64,000 nt of DNA from Saccharothrix sp. NRRL B-16314 (GTDB lineage: Bacteria > Actinomycetota > Actinomycetes > Mycobacteriales > Pseudonocardiaceae): NCBI RefSeq assembly GCF_000716595.1, contig NZ_JNXC01000019.1:124001-188000 (forward strand). Direction: 5' to 3'. Position numbers and translations under genes: made by a program. Shown one piece after another: positions 42,151-50,651 of the stretch. Each line of letters opens with the position of its first letter. The stretch's first letter is position 1. The notes under the pieces were generated by a model that had not been told where the DNA came from, made no database searches, and saw nothing but the letters and a program-made list of their open reading frames with translations.

Positions 42151-45100
42151 CCGGCGTACCCCTCTTGATCCAGTCGGCGGTCAGGTCGACCTGCTCCGAG
42201 TTCTCGTTGAACGCCCACGCTCGAGTCGGCCGGTTGTAGGCGTCGGAGGTCGAGGCGTGGGAGAACCACAAAAGGGCGCCGCACACGTCCGCCGCATCGA
42301 CCAGCACACTATCTTGACAGGTTCCGAGGATTGTCACGCGTTGATGCGCAGCTACACGCTTGAGCGCGCCCAGCACGTCCTTGCGATTGACTTCACCGAG
42401 GCTGTTGCCCAGTTCGTCGAGGACGAGGACGCGTCCGTGGGTATCGGCGTCGGCGAGCACGGCAGCGAGCACGAGCTGCACGGCATACACCTTGACCTGT
42501 GCACCGTTGGCTACCTCCCGGTACGGCACGTAGGTGCCGCTGCTCGAGCGCTTCCAGCGTGGCGAAACCTCCCAGACCCACTCGCCGTCGGCGGGAGGTT
42601 CGACCGCCCGGAAGTGCAATTCAGCACCGCAGCCACCACGTTCGATGTCGAGGCTGTCGAACTTGTCGCTGATGCGGTTGAAGATTGCCTCGACTCTCTG
42701 ACTGATCATGCTCTGCAACAGGACGTGCCGGTCCTCTTGGTCGGCAAGTTCACGTTCGAGGTCAGCGAGCGTGCCGGCGTGTTCTCGTCGTTGTTTCTCC
42801 ACTCGCTGCACTGTCAACCGATCGGAGTCGGCCATCCCATCGAGCTTCACATGCAGCGGTGTCGCAATCTGCGGGAGACCGACAGCCGGTGGCACATCCA
42901 CAGGGGAGGCGGCCAGAGCAAGACGCAGCAGCAGTGCCTGGCGCATTTCATCCGGAAGCGATGACTCGACGCTCTCATCGATGCCGTACTGTGCAGTCGC
43001 TCGGCTCAGGTCGTCGACCGCCGCCGCCCGACGGTCCGCCACGGAGAGGTCGGTCGAGTTGGCCGCGACGTATCCCCGAGCATGGTGCTCATCACTTTGC
43101 CAAAGGCCACGCCACAACTCGACCTTCAGGCTTTCCCGTTCCTTGACTCGCGCTTTGACTTTGTCCCTGGCTTGTGATTCTTTTTCCTTCGCAGCATCGA
43201 GTTGGAGGGTGTAAAGCCGAACTCGATCAGCGTGCCCCCTGAGGAGGTCGCTGGCTTCCTCCCAGGCCTTCTGCGCTTTCCGCTCCTTGCCGTCGGATTC
43301 TGCCCATAGCCGGTCCAGCTCGGCGATCCGGTTGGCCAATCCGGTGTCCAGTTCGGCAATCTCACCCAACCTCGCGGCCGCGTGGGCAGCCTTGCACTGC
43401 TGCTTGGCCAGAAGCAGGAGGGCACTGGCCGCCTTCGACTCGGTGACGGCACCGTCACACGCTAGCCGCGCTTCGTCTACCTTCTGCCGCGCCGTACGCA
43501 GCATTGCCTCTCGGCCGGTGATCGGATCTGCGAACCCGCCCGAGACCGTCAGGTGGAGCTCTGCGTCGTGGACGTCGTCCGGCTCCGGGCGCGCAGCGAA
43601 CCGCTCCTCCAACGTGCCCAGGAACTGGCCGATGGGCAGACGAGAGGAAACGCCAGATATGGCTCGGTCTGACGCCGGATCCGATTGGATGATCTGCGCG
43701 CCGGCGTGCTCGGTCAGAAGCGCACGTGCGTCGTCCGCGTCTTTCCCGATGCTTACAATCACCGCATCACGCCAAGGAGCGAGCCTCGGCTCCCAGACAG
43801 CGCGTACCTCGTCGGCGAGGGTCACGACGTCCATCAACGAAGTCGCCGTGACGCCTCGTGCTTCGAGAACGTCGACGAGAAGTCCGGCTGTGCCGCTACG
43901 CCCGCGGCCAACCCGATCGAATTCGTCCTGAGCCGCGTCCAAGGCGGCGGAAAGCTTCTCGAGTTCAACCTTCGCCTTGGCGTGTGAAGTTTCGGCCTCG
44001 GACTGTCGCAGCGCAGCGTCTTCTGGCGTGCTGCCGTCCCAGCCGTCCACCTGCTGCAACAAGGCCCTGCGCTCGTCCGCGAGCTCGGAACGCTTCGCCG
44101 CCTTCGCGGTGCGTTCATCCCGCAAGGAGGATGCCGCCTGCTTGGCCAAATCCCAATCGCGGCGTGCACGCTCCTCACTCGAGGCGAGGTCTGTGCGTGC
44201 CTTGAGTTCGTTGAGCTCGGCTTCGATTTCCCCTACCCGCTCAACGGATGTGGCGTGCGTCTTCCGGAGCTCGACGAGTTGGACGTCGAGTTCGCGATCC
44301 CTGTCGAGAACGGCCAGGTAACGCCCCGCGAGGTAGCCCTGCCAGTGTCCCAACGCGGTGTCGAGGCTCGCGCGCGCCGCGTCCCTGCTGGCAACGGCGT
44401 CCAACTCTGCCTGTTCCCTCTGCCACCGTGCCTGACCGTCGGCAACACACTCGTCGCGCATCCGCCGCTGTTCGAGCACTTTGCCCCGCTGTGCTCGCTC
44501 GTCGTCGAGGTGTGCTTTCGAACCGGACAGCGCGATCAGCGATGCGCCGATGTCGCGGGGTTCCATCTCGGTCATCTGCTGGCTCAGCAGGGACGGTGCG
44601 GCCGGTCGCAGAGGTGTGTCGAGGTAGGTGAGGCACCGGGGGGCATCACCGAAGAAGAACTGGGACATCCGCCGGGCGGACACCGTTCCGTTGCGTTTGA
44701 CGGCCTGCCAGAGCTCCTCGGCTTGCGACAACCGCTCGAACTCGTCCTTGCCTTGAGCGAGATGGATGCCATCGGCCCATCTGGCCTCGATGTAGGGTGC
44801 CGAGGTGGAGATGCGGACCCACACGGTGAGTGCGTTCGCAGCCGGATCCTCGAAGTCGGCGAAGACCCCGGCCACGAAGCCGTGATCCGCCGGAGGCACC
44901 TTCTGGGATGGGTCGATCCCTGCGGAGTCCGGTCGGAAGAGGATGCCTGCGGCTGTCTTCCCACCTTGGGTGTCCATCCGCCACTGCGGGTCACCGAGCA
45001 GGATCGACACGGCGCCGAGAAAGCTCGTCTTGCCCGAGCCGTTGGAATCCCCCTTGGGGCCCTGCCCCGACACCGCGATGAAGGTCCCCGGCACCAGAGG

Positions 45101-45211
45101 CACCGGATGGGTGGTGAGCCGCGCAATGTCGAAGGTCTGCACCACGAGGAGGTGACGCTCACCGACCTCGCCTCGACTGGCGGTTCTCGGGATGCTGAGA
45201 GATTCGGTCAT
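42143..45211 (-). CDS. jetC: Wadjet-like JetC, SMC-type ATPase
   Basis: 1022 residues. Walker A is GPKGDSNGSGKTSFLGAVSI (around residue 61) and Walker B is GRVLVLDELGNSLGEVNRKD (D932, E933). Between them are long coiled coils rich in Glu, Arg and Ala (residues about 250-460 and 600-860) with a hinge-like region between. This is the MukB/JetC layout. JetC dimers extrude DNA loops and detect small circular DNA. The gene starts in a 4-bp overlap with the JetB gene and overlaps JetD by 8 bp. Length matches the family. Confidence 0.88.
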   Translation of the reverse strand: MTESLSIPRTASRGEVGERHLLVVQTFDIARLTTHPVPLVPGTFIAVSGQGPKGDSNGSGKTSFLGAVSILLGDPQWRMDTQGGKTAAGILFRPDSAGIDPSQKVPPADHGFVAGVFADFEDPAANALTVWVRISTSAPYIEARWADGIHLAQGKDEFERLSQAEELWQAVKRNGTVSARRMSQFFFGDAPRCLTYLDTPLRPAAPSLLSQQMTEMEPRDIGASLIALSGSKAHLDDERAQRGKVLEQRRMRDECVADGQARWQREQAELDAVASRDAARASLDTALGHWQGYLAGRYLAVLDRDRELDVQLVELRKTHATSVERVGEIEAELNELKARTDLASSEERARRDWDLAKQAASSLRDERTAKAAKRSELADERRALLQQVDGWDGSTPEDAALRQSEAETSHAKAKVELEKLSAALDAAQDEFDRVGRGRSGTAGLLVDVLEARGVTATSLMDVVTLADEVRAVWEPRLAPWRDAVIVSIGKDADDARALLTEHAGAQIIQSDPASDRAISGVSSRLPIGQFLGTLEERFAARPEPDDVHDAELHLTVSGGFADPITGREAMLRTARQKVDEARLACDGAVTESKAASALLLLAKQQCKAAHAAARLGEIAELDTGLANRIAELDRLWAESDGKERKAQKAWEEASDLLRGHADRVRLYTLQLDAAKEKESQARDKVKARVKERESLKVELWRGLWQSDEHHARGYVAANSTDLSVADRRAAAVDDLSRATAQYGIDESVESSLPDEMRQALLLRLALAASPVDVPPAVGLPQIATPLHVKLDGMADSDRLTVQRVEKQRREHAGTLADLERELADQEDRHVLLQSMISQRVEAIFNRISDKFDSLDIERGGCGAELHFRAVEPPADGEWVWEVSPRWKRSSSGTYVPYREVANGAQVKVYAVQLVLAAVLADADTHGRVLVLDELGNSLGEVNRKDVLGALKRVAAHQRVTILGTCQDSVLVDAADVCGALLWFSHASTSDAYNRPTRAWAFNENSEQVDLTADWIKRGTPDE

Positions 45212-45840
45212 GTCGGCGGGTTCTCCGGGATTTCTTGTCGGATGGCACGTAGTCGTCGGATGGACAAGGCCAGATCGCCTTGCGGCTCCGCCAGCAAGAT
45301 CAGCTCGTCGAACAGCGTGTCCGTCGCTGCCGGGGTCAGGCGGAGGAATTGCCTGCCGGGGACGATCCCGCCGGTAACGGATCGCACGAGTTCGGCCTTG
45401 GTGAGTTGGCGTAGAGCGCTGTCCGCGGTGCCATATTTGAGTCGGCCCTCGCGCACGAGCAGATCACGCGGCACGGGATGGCCGTTTTCCCAAGGACTTT
45501 CCTTCGGAACCAACCCTTGAGCCCGGGGCAGTGCAACTGAGAGCAGCAGGACCATCGCAAGAATGGCGCGTTCGTCGCGCGGAAGGACACCGATTCCCAA
45601 CCGGGCGAGTTGGGCAGCGATGGTGTCGTCGTAAGCGGAGAGGTAACCGTTGCCTACTCTGATCAGGACCCGGCCCGCCTCAGTGAGCAATCGCTCGACG
45701 ACCTGCCGGGACGCCGGCTCAAGCAACGCGCGAAAAGCCGACTGTGGTACCGGCAACAGAGAGGTCTCTACAGCCGCCAACGCCGCGAGGACTTCGGCAC
45801 GCCGTTGGGTGGTGAGCGTGGACAGCAGATCATCGGTCAT
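45208..45840 (-). CDS. jetB: Wadjet-like JetB (MukE-like KITE subunit, DUF4194)
   Basis: 210 residues, helical with winged-helix character: AFRALLEPASRQVVERLLTE, LGIGVLPRDERAILAMVLLL, DSALRQLTKAELVRSVTGGI, REFLRLTPAA-like. It matches the MukE/JetB family of KITE proteins that bridge kleisin and SMC. The start overlaps the stop of the 167-residue gene by 4 bp. In Wadjet the KITE subunit dimer holds JetA and supports JetC; the same is expected here. Confidence 0.8.
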   Translation of the reverse strand: MTDDLLSTLTTQRRAEVLAALAAVETSLLPVPQSAFRALLEPASRQVVERLLTEAGRVLIRVGNGYLSAYDDTIAAQLARLGIGVLPRDERAILAMVLLLSVALPRAQGLVPKESPWENGHPVPRDLLVREGRLKYGTADSALRQLTKAELVRSVTGGIVPGRQFLRLTPAATDTLFDELILLAEPQGDLALSIRRLRAIRQEIPENPPT

Positions 45841-46340
45841 TCTGACCCGCCTACCGAAGGTAGCCGAGCGTATTCGCGGCGCATCAGAGCGATCTCCGGT
45901 TCACGCCACAACGACATTGCAGGTCCGAGCTTGATCACGGATGCCGTCGCGTCGTACAGTATGTATCCACACGCTTCCAGCCGGTTGAGGCCTGATGTCA
46001 CGTTGGAGACGCCGAGCGTCTCCACTGCGGACCGGACGTCGTCGATCGCGGCCGGTGCCCCGGGATACGGAGGCTGGTCGGGATCCGGCCAACACGCACG
46101 GAGACATGCTGCGAACACCAGCACCGCCGTGCTCGGCAACATCGGGGGTCCATGTGCGGCTTCAAGGCCGAACACGACCTCATCAGTCCACCCGAGGATG
46201 ACTTCACCCGGTGCCGCATCGACGAGGACGCGTCCCGCCCGTCGTGCGGCACCATCCATCTGAGCCCTGTCGTGAGAGGTGATGGATGCGGCGCGTTGTG
46301 CACGTAGACGCGCTAGCCACAGCGCGTGATCCGCCGTCAC
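45837..46340 (-). CDS. Extra gene in Wadjet-like operon, winged-helix-like
   Basis: 167 residues, ATGA-coupled on both sides, between the JetA and JetB genes. Sequence: WLARLRAQRAASITSHDRAQ at the N-terminus, a hydrophobic core PMLPSTAVLVFAACLRACWP, and IDDVRSAVETLGVSNVTSGL followed by NRLEACGYILYDATASVIKL. The last part reads like a winged helix (helix-helix-wing). Standard Wadjet has four genes, so this is an additional subunit, possibly a second KITE protein or an N-terminal piece of JetA or JetB. I do not recognise it as a named family. Confidence 0.78.
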   Translation of the reverse strand: MTADHALWLARLRAQRAASITSHDRAQMDGAARRAGRVLVDAAPGEVILGWTDEVVFGLEAAHGPPMLPSTAVLVFAACLRACWPDPDQPPYPGAPAAIDDVRSAVETLGVSNVTSGLNRLEACGYILYDATASVIKLGPAMSLWREPEIALMRREYARLPSVGGSE

Positions 46341-47551
46341 GTGCCCTCCTCGAATCGCAACGTGATCGGAGACAGGTAACTCACCGGAGCAGCACTGTCG
46401 ACGTACAGGTCGTCCGACAGCTGGGCAGAGAACGGTAGATCCGGATCGCTAGCCGCACCGAGCACCTCGACCACCAGACGCACCGCGCCAGGCCAGCCAG
46501 CGGCAAGAAGTTCTGCGGTAAGGTCGAGTTCCGGCTGTCCGCGAAGCCGAAGGCGAAGAACGGCCTTACGTCGCTCACGGAGGCGGTCCTGCCGCTCGCG
46601 GGCATGTTCGACCGGGTTGTCCAGCATGGGCGTGTCCAGCGTCAGCGGCGGACGCTTCCGGGCCTCGCGCGGCCGATGCTGCTCCAACATCAGCAGGACC
46701 TGCTCAGGCCCGAGCAGAGCGGCCGGCGGATCGAACACGGTTCCGGCGAACACAGCAGCCAGGCTGTCCGGATCCGAATGGAAGGCGGCCGTGCGGTACT
46801 GCTCGGGCTCCAGCATCGAGAAGTCGCGCTCGGTGCGAGCGCGCGCGAGCAAGCGGTCCACCAGCTCGTTGGCCGCCGCAGCGTAGCGAAGAGCCTCACT
46901 GATCAAGCGACCACTTGAACCACTCAACGCGGGGAACCGATCCTCAACGACGTGAACCAGTGCGCGCGCTTCACCGAGCAGCCGATCGGCTCCTCGATGG
47001 TTGCGTCGCCCTTCGCGCACTTCCTCGAGCGGCCTGGACCTCAACCGCAGCAGCTCGCCGGTACTGATGGACAGTGCGTGTCTGAGGCTTGTCAGCCGTT
47101 CCTCAACCTCGCCGAGGTCGAGCAAGCCGTCAGCGATGTCCCGCCTGGTCTGATCCAGTGAAATCAAGATCTCCTGGACACCACCGCTGTGGGCGAGACG
47201 GTCGAAAACGAGCAGCGCCGCGACTCCGACCGGGTTGAAAACGTACCGACGAACGTCCGCATGATCACTGCGGCGGCGAACCAAACCCATGGTCTTGAAC
47301 AACTCGAACCGGTTCTCGAAGCTCCCTGGGGCCGCTTGTCCGCAGGCGTTCTCCAACTCGGCCATAGTCAGTCCGTCACCCGAGTCAAGCTCACCGAAAG
47401 TACGATAGACGGCACGCGCCCACTCGATGACGTCCGAGTCTTTGATTACCGCGTCGGACTCGTTCGCGACCGGCGCGACGAACGCCCTGACCTGCCCCAA
47501 ATAGTCCGGCCCAGCACCCGGTTCAGGAGCAAATAGATCAACTTCTGTCAA
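46337..47551 (-). CDS. jetA: Wadjet-like JetA (MukF-like kleisin)
   Basis: 404 residues from a TTG at 47551, or 429 from an ATG at 47626; the longer N-terminus is Arg/Cys-rich and less likely. The N-terminal domain has winged-helix form (LTMAELENACGQAAPGSFEN, LFKTMGLVRRRSDHADVRRY). A helical middle (EILISLDQTRRDIADGLLDL, RTERDFSMLEPEQYRTAAFH) follows, and a C-terminal domain ends in YLSPITLRFEEGT. This is the kleisin layout of JetA/MksF (DUF3375-type). It is the first gene of the five-gene operon; the promoter lies in 47552-48038. Confidence 0.8.
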   Translation of the reverse strand: MTEVDLFAPEPGAGPDYLGQVRAFVAPVANESDAVIKDSDVIEWARAVYRTFGELDSGDGLTMAELENACGQAAPGSFENRFELFKTMGLVRRRSDHADVRRYVFNPVGVAALLVFDRLAHSGGVQEILISLDQTRRDIADGLLDLGEVEERLTSLRHALSISTGELLRLRSRPLEEVREGRRNHRGADRLLGEARALVHVVEDRFPALSGSSGRLISEALRYAAAANELVDRLLARARTERDFSMLEPEQYRTAAFHSDPDSLAAVFAGTVFDPPAALLGPEQVLLMLEQHRPREARKRPPLTLDTPMLDNPVEHARERQDRLRERRKAVLRLRLRGQPELDLTAELLAAGWPGAVRLVVEVLGAASDPDLPFSAQLSDDLYVDSAAPVSYLSPITLRFEEGT

Positions 47552-48038
47552 TTCCGATTCCCGTCGACGGGCCTGGATGCGCGCTCCGAGGGATCTTTCC
47601 TCACAACGACATGACGCCAAACGCAATTCTGCGGAGACGCCGTCCTACGTGTCGTACGACTCTGCACGACTACAACCTCGGGGGAGCCGCAGGTTCCCTC
47701 CTCCAGAGTGGGGATTGGCCGCAACCGTTCCTCGGACTGGCTCCGATGCGGTGTCACTGTTGTCCACCCTGACCAGTTGTCGATCACATCGACCCGCAGC
47801 CGAGCTTCGCTACGCGATCCATCGGGCTTCACCCGATTGGCCGAATCCAAGGTGTCACATCCTGTTTGCCGCCTTCCGCCGCAGGTCCGTGCGGCGTACC
47901 GGCTGCGTGATGCGGTGCGAACCCCGGTCTACGGACTCTCGGTGTAGCCAGACGGGAGGCATGAGTGCGAGTGAAACGGTGGTACTGGTTGCGGCGATAA
48001 GAGCAGAACCTGGATGAACGTGCGGGTGGTGGTGGGTC
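47552..48038. other. Divergent control region of Wadjet-like operon
   Basis: About 490 bp between the JetA start (minus) and the DUF3644-like gene (plus). No gene is supported; frames in it overlap the ends of the neighbours. Promoters for both directions must lie here, but I see no long inverted repeat. Confidence 0.5.
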
Positions 48039-49154
48039 GTGCAGATCAAGCAGGAGAGCCGAGCGCTCAAGGCCAAGGCGCTTGCGTCCCTGGTCTCGGC
48101 TGTTGAGGCGTTCAACTCACCCAACGACAGAGGACGAGCGACCGGAGTCTTGCTGTACCTCCAGCACAGTTTCGAGATGCTGATCAAGGCAGCTCTCGTG
48201 CAGACCGGCGTGCCCGTCTTCGACAAGAAGACCCGCAGGTCGGTAAGCTTCAAGAAGTGTGTGGGGCTTGCGTCGGCCAATCCGTTGATCAATCTTGCCG
48301 AAGCCGACGCGGGAGCGCTTCGGGCGATCGATGCACTGCGCGACGACGAGCAACACTGGTTCAACGTCGTCCGAGAGCAACTGCTGTACCTGCATGTACG
48401 GGCGGGCGTCACACTCTTCGATGAATTGCTGCAACGCGTGTTCGCGGACCATCTCGCCGACCACCTGCCACACCGCGTACTCCCTGTGAGCGTTGACCCC
48501 CCGCGTGACCTGACCATTGTTCTCGACGAGGAGTACCGCCAGATCGCGGCACTGCTCCAGCCTGGACGACGAGCCAGGCATGAGGCCCGAGCACGCATCC
48601 GGACGCTCCTGGCGATGGAGGCTCACACCGATGCCGGGGCGCAAGTGTCCGAAGCGGATGTGAACCGCGTCGAACGGCACATCAAGAACGGCGAAACACG
48701 CGCGCACGTGTTACCGCACCTGGAGGATCTCGCTACGACCGTGGACGGTTCGGGCGTCACGATCACCGTGCACTTCACGAAGAAGCAGGACGGCGCACCG
48801 GTGCGCTTCGTCGCCGATGCATCAGTACCCGCGGCGGCGATCCGGGAGGTGGACATCCAGGAACGGTTCCGCCATTCCCCTGGCGAACTAGCCCGCACGG
48901 TCGGATTAACGCCACCGAAGAGCCGCGCACTCCGGCGACATCTGGGCATAGACGGCGATCCGTCGTGCTGCCACGAATTCACGCGGGGACGTACAAGCTG
49001 GCTCGGGTTCTCGGACAAGGCCCGAACCCTGATGCGCGAAGCCCTCAAGTCAGTCGACATGACAGTAATTTGGAACGCCCACGGCTCGCCGTCGCGCAGC
49101 CGCTCCTCGCCCTGCCCAGACGTTACCTGTCATGCGCTCAAGGGACCGGCTTGA
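48039..49154 (+). CDS. DUF3644-like protein
   Basis: 371 residues from a GTG with a G-rich ribosome site. The first 150 residues have the DUF3644 pattern: LKAKALASLVSAVEAFNSPN, ATGVLLYLQHSFEMLIKAAL, LASANPLINLAEADAGALRA, IDALRDDEQHWFNVVREQLL. This helical domain resembles HEPN-type folds and appears in defence and abortive-infection proteins. The C-terminal part (IRTLLAMEAHTDAGAQVSEA, ALRRHLGIDGDPSCCHEFTR) is unrecognised, with a possible DNA-binding segment. The tail overlaps the convergent GIY-YIG-like gene by about 100 bp. Confidence 0.75.
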   Translation: MQIKQESRALKAKALASLVSAVEAFNSPNDRGRATGVLLYLQHSFEMLIKAALVQTGVPVFDKKTRRSVSFKKCVGLASANPLINLAEADAGALRAIDALRDDEQHWFNVVREQLLYLHVRAGVTLFDELLQRVFADHLADHLPHRVLPVSVDPPRDLTIVLDEEYRQIAALLQPGRRARHEARARIRTLLAMEAHTDAGAQVSEADVNRVERHIKNGETRAHVLPHLEDLATTVDGSGVTITVHFTKKQDGAPVRFVADASVPAAAIREVDIQERFRHSPGELARTVGLTPPKSRALRRHLGIDGDPSCCHEFTRGRTSWLGFSDKARTLMREALKSVDMTVIWNAHGSPSRSRSSPCPDVTCHALKGPA

Positions 49155-49634
49155 ACGTGGGTTCCACAGCCGCTGCTCGGGCGGGGCGGTAAGAACGTGT
49201 TCCTCCAACTCCACGGCCGTGGCCCGGTCGGCGGTGGTGGCCCAGCACAGCCACAGTCCGGCTTCCCGCATGGCCAACACCGCCCAGCCCTGGGTGTCCA
49301 ACCGTTCCCCGACGGCCAGGCTGCCGTGCGAGGAAGCCACGTCGTTCAGGGCGCGGTCCAGCACCGCGCGGCCCAGGCCCGAGACCGCTGCCTTGCCGGT
49401 GCAGTACGCGGCCATCCTCCCGCTCAAACCCGCACCCCCGCGATCGCCGGCCATGCCGACATAGACGAGCTCCGTCGCGGTTGCGACCAGGTACACGCCG
49501 GGCAGTCGCGGCGCCGCAGCGGGCAACAGATCGAACCGGGTCCAGGAAGACCAGGTGGCCAGAGCGACCACGGACCTGGGCAGGCTGACCATCAAGCCGC
49601 CAGCCTCGGCCCGCGAGTCCTCGGTGTCGGTCAT
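49050..49634 (-). CDS. GIY-YIG nuclease-like protein
   Basis: About 194 residues from the ATG at 49634, nine bases after GGGGG; an ATG at 49643 is an alternative. The region PRLPGVYLVATATELVYVGM then AGDRGGAGLSGRMAAYCTG matches the start of GIY-YIG domains (GVYLV... VYVGMA...GRM), and VELEEHVLTAPPEQRLWNPR would include the catalytic Glu. A long Gly/Ala helix lies between. It converges with the DUF3644-like gene, and the 3' ends overlap. Nuclease activity is plausible in this defence setting but unproven. Confidence 0.72.
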   Translation of the reverse strand: MTDTEDSRAEAGGLMVSLPRSVVALATWSSWTRFDLLPAAAPRLPGVYLVATATELVYVGMAGDRGGAGLSGRMAAYCTGKAAVSGLGRAVLDRALNDVASSHGSLAVGERLDTQGWAVLAMREAGLWLCWATTADRATAVELEEHVLTAPPEQRLWNPRSSRSLERMTGNVWAGRGAAARRRAVGVPNYCHVD

Positions 49635-49739
49635 AGCGGCCATCCCCCATAACGCCACATGAGTGCTACCGCCCGGACCATAGCTCCGCTCAGGCAGACG
49701 TCGCCTCCACACCCCGACATCGGCACAAAGCGCGCGGTT

Positions 49740-50042
49740 CTACGTGATCAGGCTGTAGCGGCCGTCGTCATGTCGCCGGAAGTACGAGGTGTAGCGACCA
49801 GGATTGCCCAGGCGGTGCTTCGGCAGGAACACGTGGTAGGTCGCGTCGGCCCATCCCGGACACGCCTTCTGGACGTCGGCAGGGCGGAAGCGTTCCGGTA
49901 GAACGCCCTGAGATCTGGCTCGACGGATGTCTTCGACGAAGCGACTCACGGCCGGAGAGTGGCACGTCACGTAATCGAAGACCACCTCACTACCCGAACG
50001 GGCGTCATTCCGCTTCACGCCCCACCACCCGGTCAGCGGCAT
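49740..50042 (-). CDS. Small conserved-looking protein, 100 aa
   Basis: From the ATG at 50042 (MPLTGWWGVKRNDARSGSEV). The middle has VTCHSPAVSRFVEDIRRARS and the C-terminus ERFRPADVQKACPGWADATY, then HVFLPKHRLGNPGRYTSYFR. The last part reads like a small wHTH (FRPADVQKACP...TYHVFLPKHR). Similar small proteins often sit beside mobile-element genes; the function is unknown. Upstream sequence is a long non-coding gap. Confidence 0.6.
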   Translation of the reverse strand: MPLTGWWGVKRNDARSGSEVVFDYVTCHSPAVSRFVEDIRRARSQGVLPERFRPADVQKACPGWADATYHVFLPKHRLGNPGRYTSYFRRHDDGRYSLIT

Positions 50043-50651
50043 GAGCGCCGCCGACTCACCACGTACGACCAACCGCCTGGGAGCAGCGCTATGGGAGCAG
50101 ATTGGGAGCCACAGGACGCGCCCAACCGCACCCAACGGCTCCCAGCCACGGTCAACTGCACCCACGCAGCCTGCTGAAGGCTTGTTTCCGCAGGTCAGAA
50201 CAGATGTCGATGTACGTTGACACAGTAGGAGTCCTCGGAGACGTCTCCAACTGCGCTCAACGGCGCGAAACCGCAGGTAACAGCCCTCAACCGCACTTAC
50301 GACGAACCTCGTACACGAGTGACCACATACGGAGCCTGCAAGACCAAGTGTGGTCACCTCGCCGAACGCTCGACCGCCAACTTCTGGCGCGCCGACGGTG
50401 CCTCCGAACCTGCCGATCGTCGTGCTTCCCCGATACGCCGAGCACTCAGTACGGAGCCGCTGCAGGGGGTGCTCGGCACCGTCTGACGGCTCAGGGTGCG
50501 TGCTGCTCGAACACTGCCCGTCTCCTCCATGCCTGCTGGCTCGTACCCTTGCGGGCCGTCCGCCGGTCGGGAATGAGGGCTGGTGCCGGTGCAGCCGGAC
50601 TGGTTCGTTCACACCGTCGAGGGAGACGTTGTCGAGACCGGTTCGTGGAAG
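50043..50651. other. Gap with short direct repeats
   Basis: About 610 bp with no supported gene. It holds loosely repeated motifs: CAACTGC near 50154 and 50249, CTCAACCGCAC/CCAACCGCAC, and CCGCAGGT near 50190 and 50270. These could be recombinase or replication-protein binding sites, but the repeats are short. Confidence 0.35.

Noticed and set aside
44255..45520. A 421-codon plus-strand open frame
   Set aside because: Antisense to the SMC ATPase N-terminus and JetB, which carry clear motifs.
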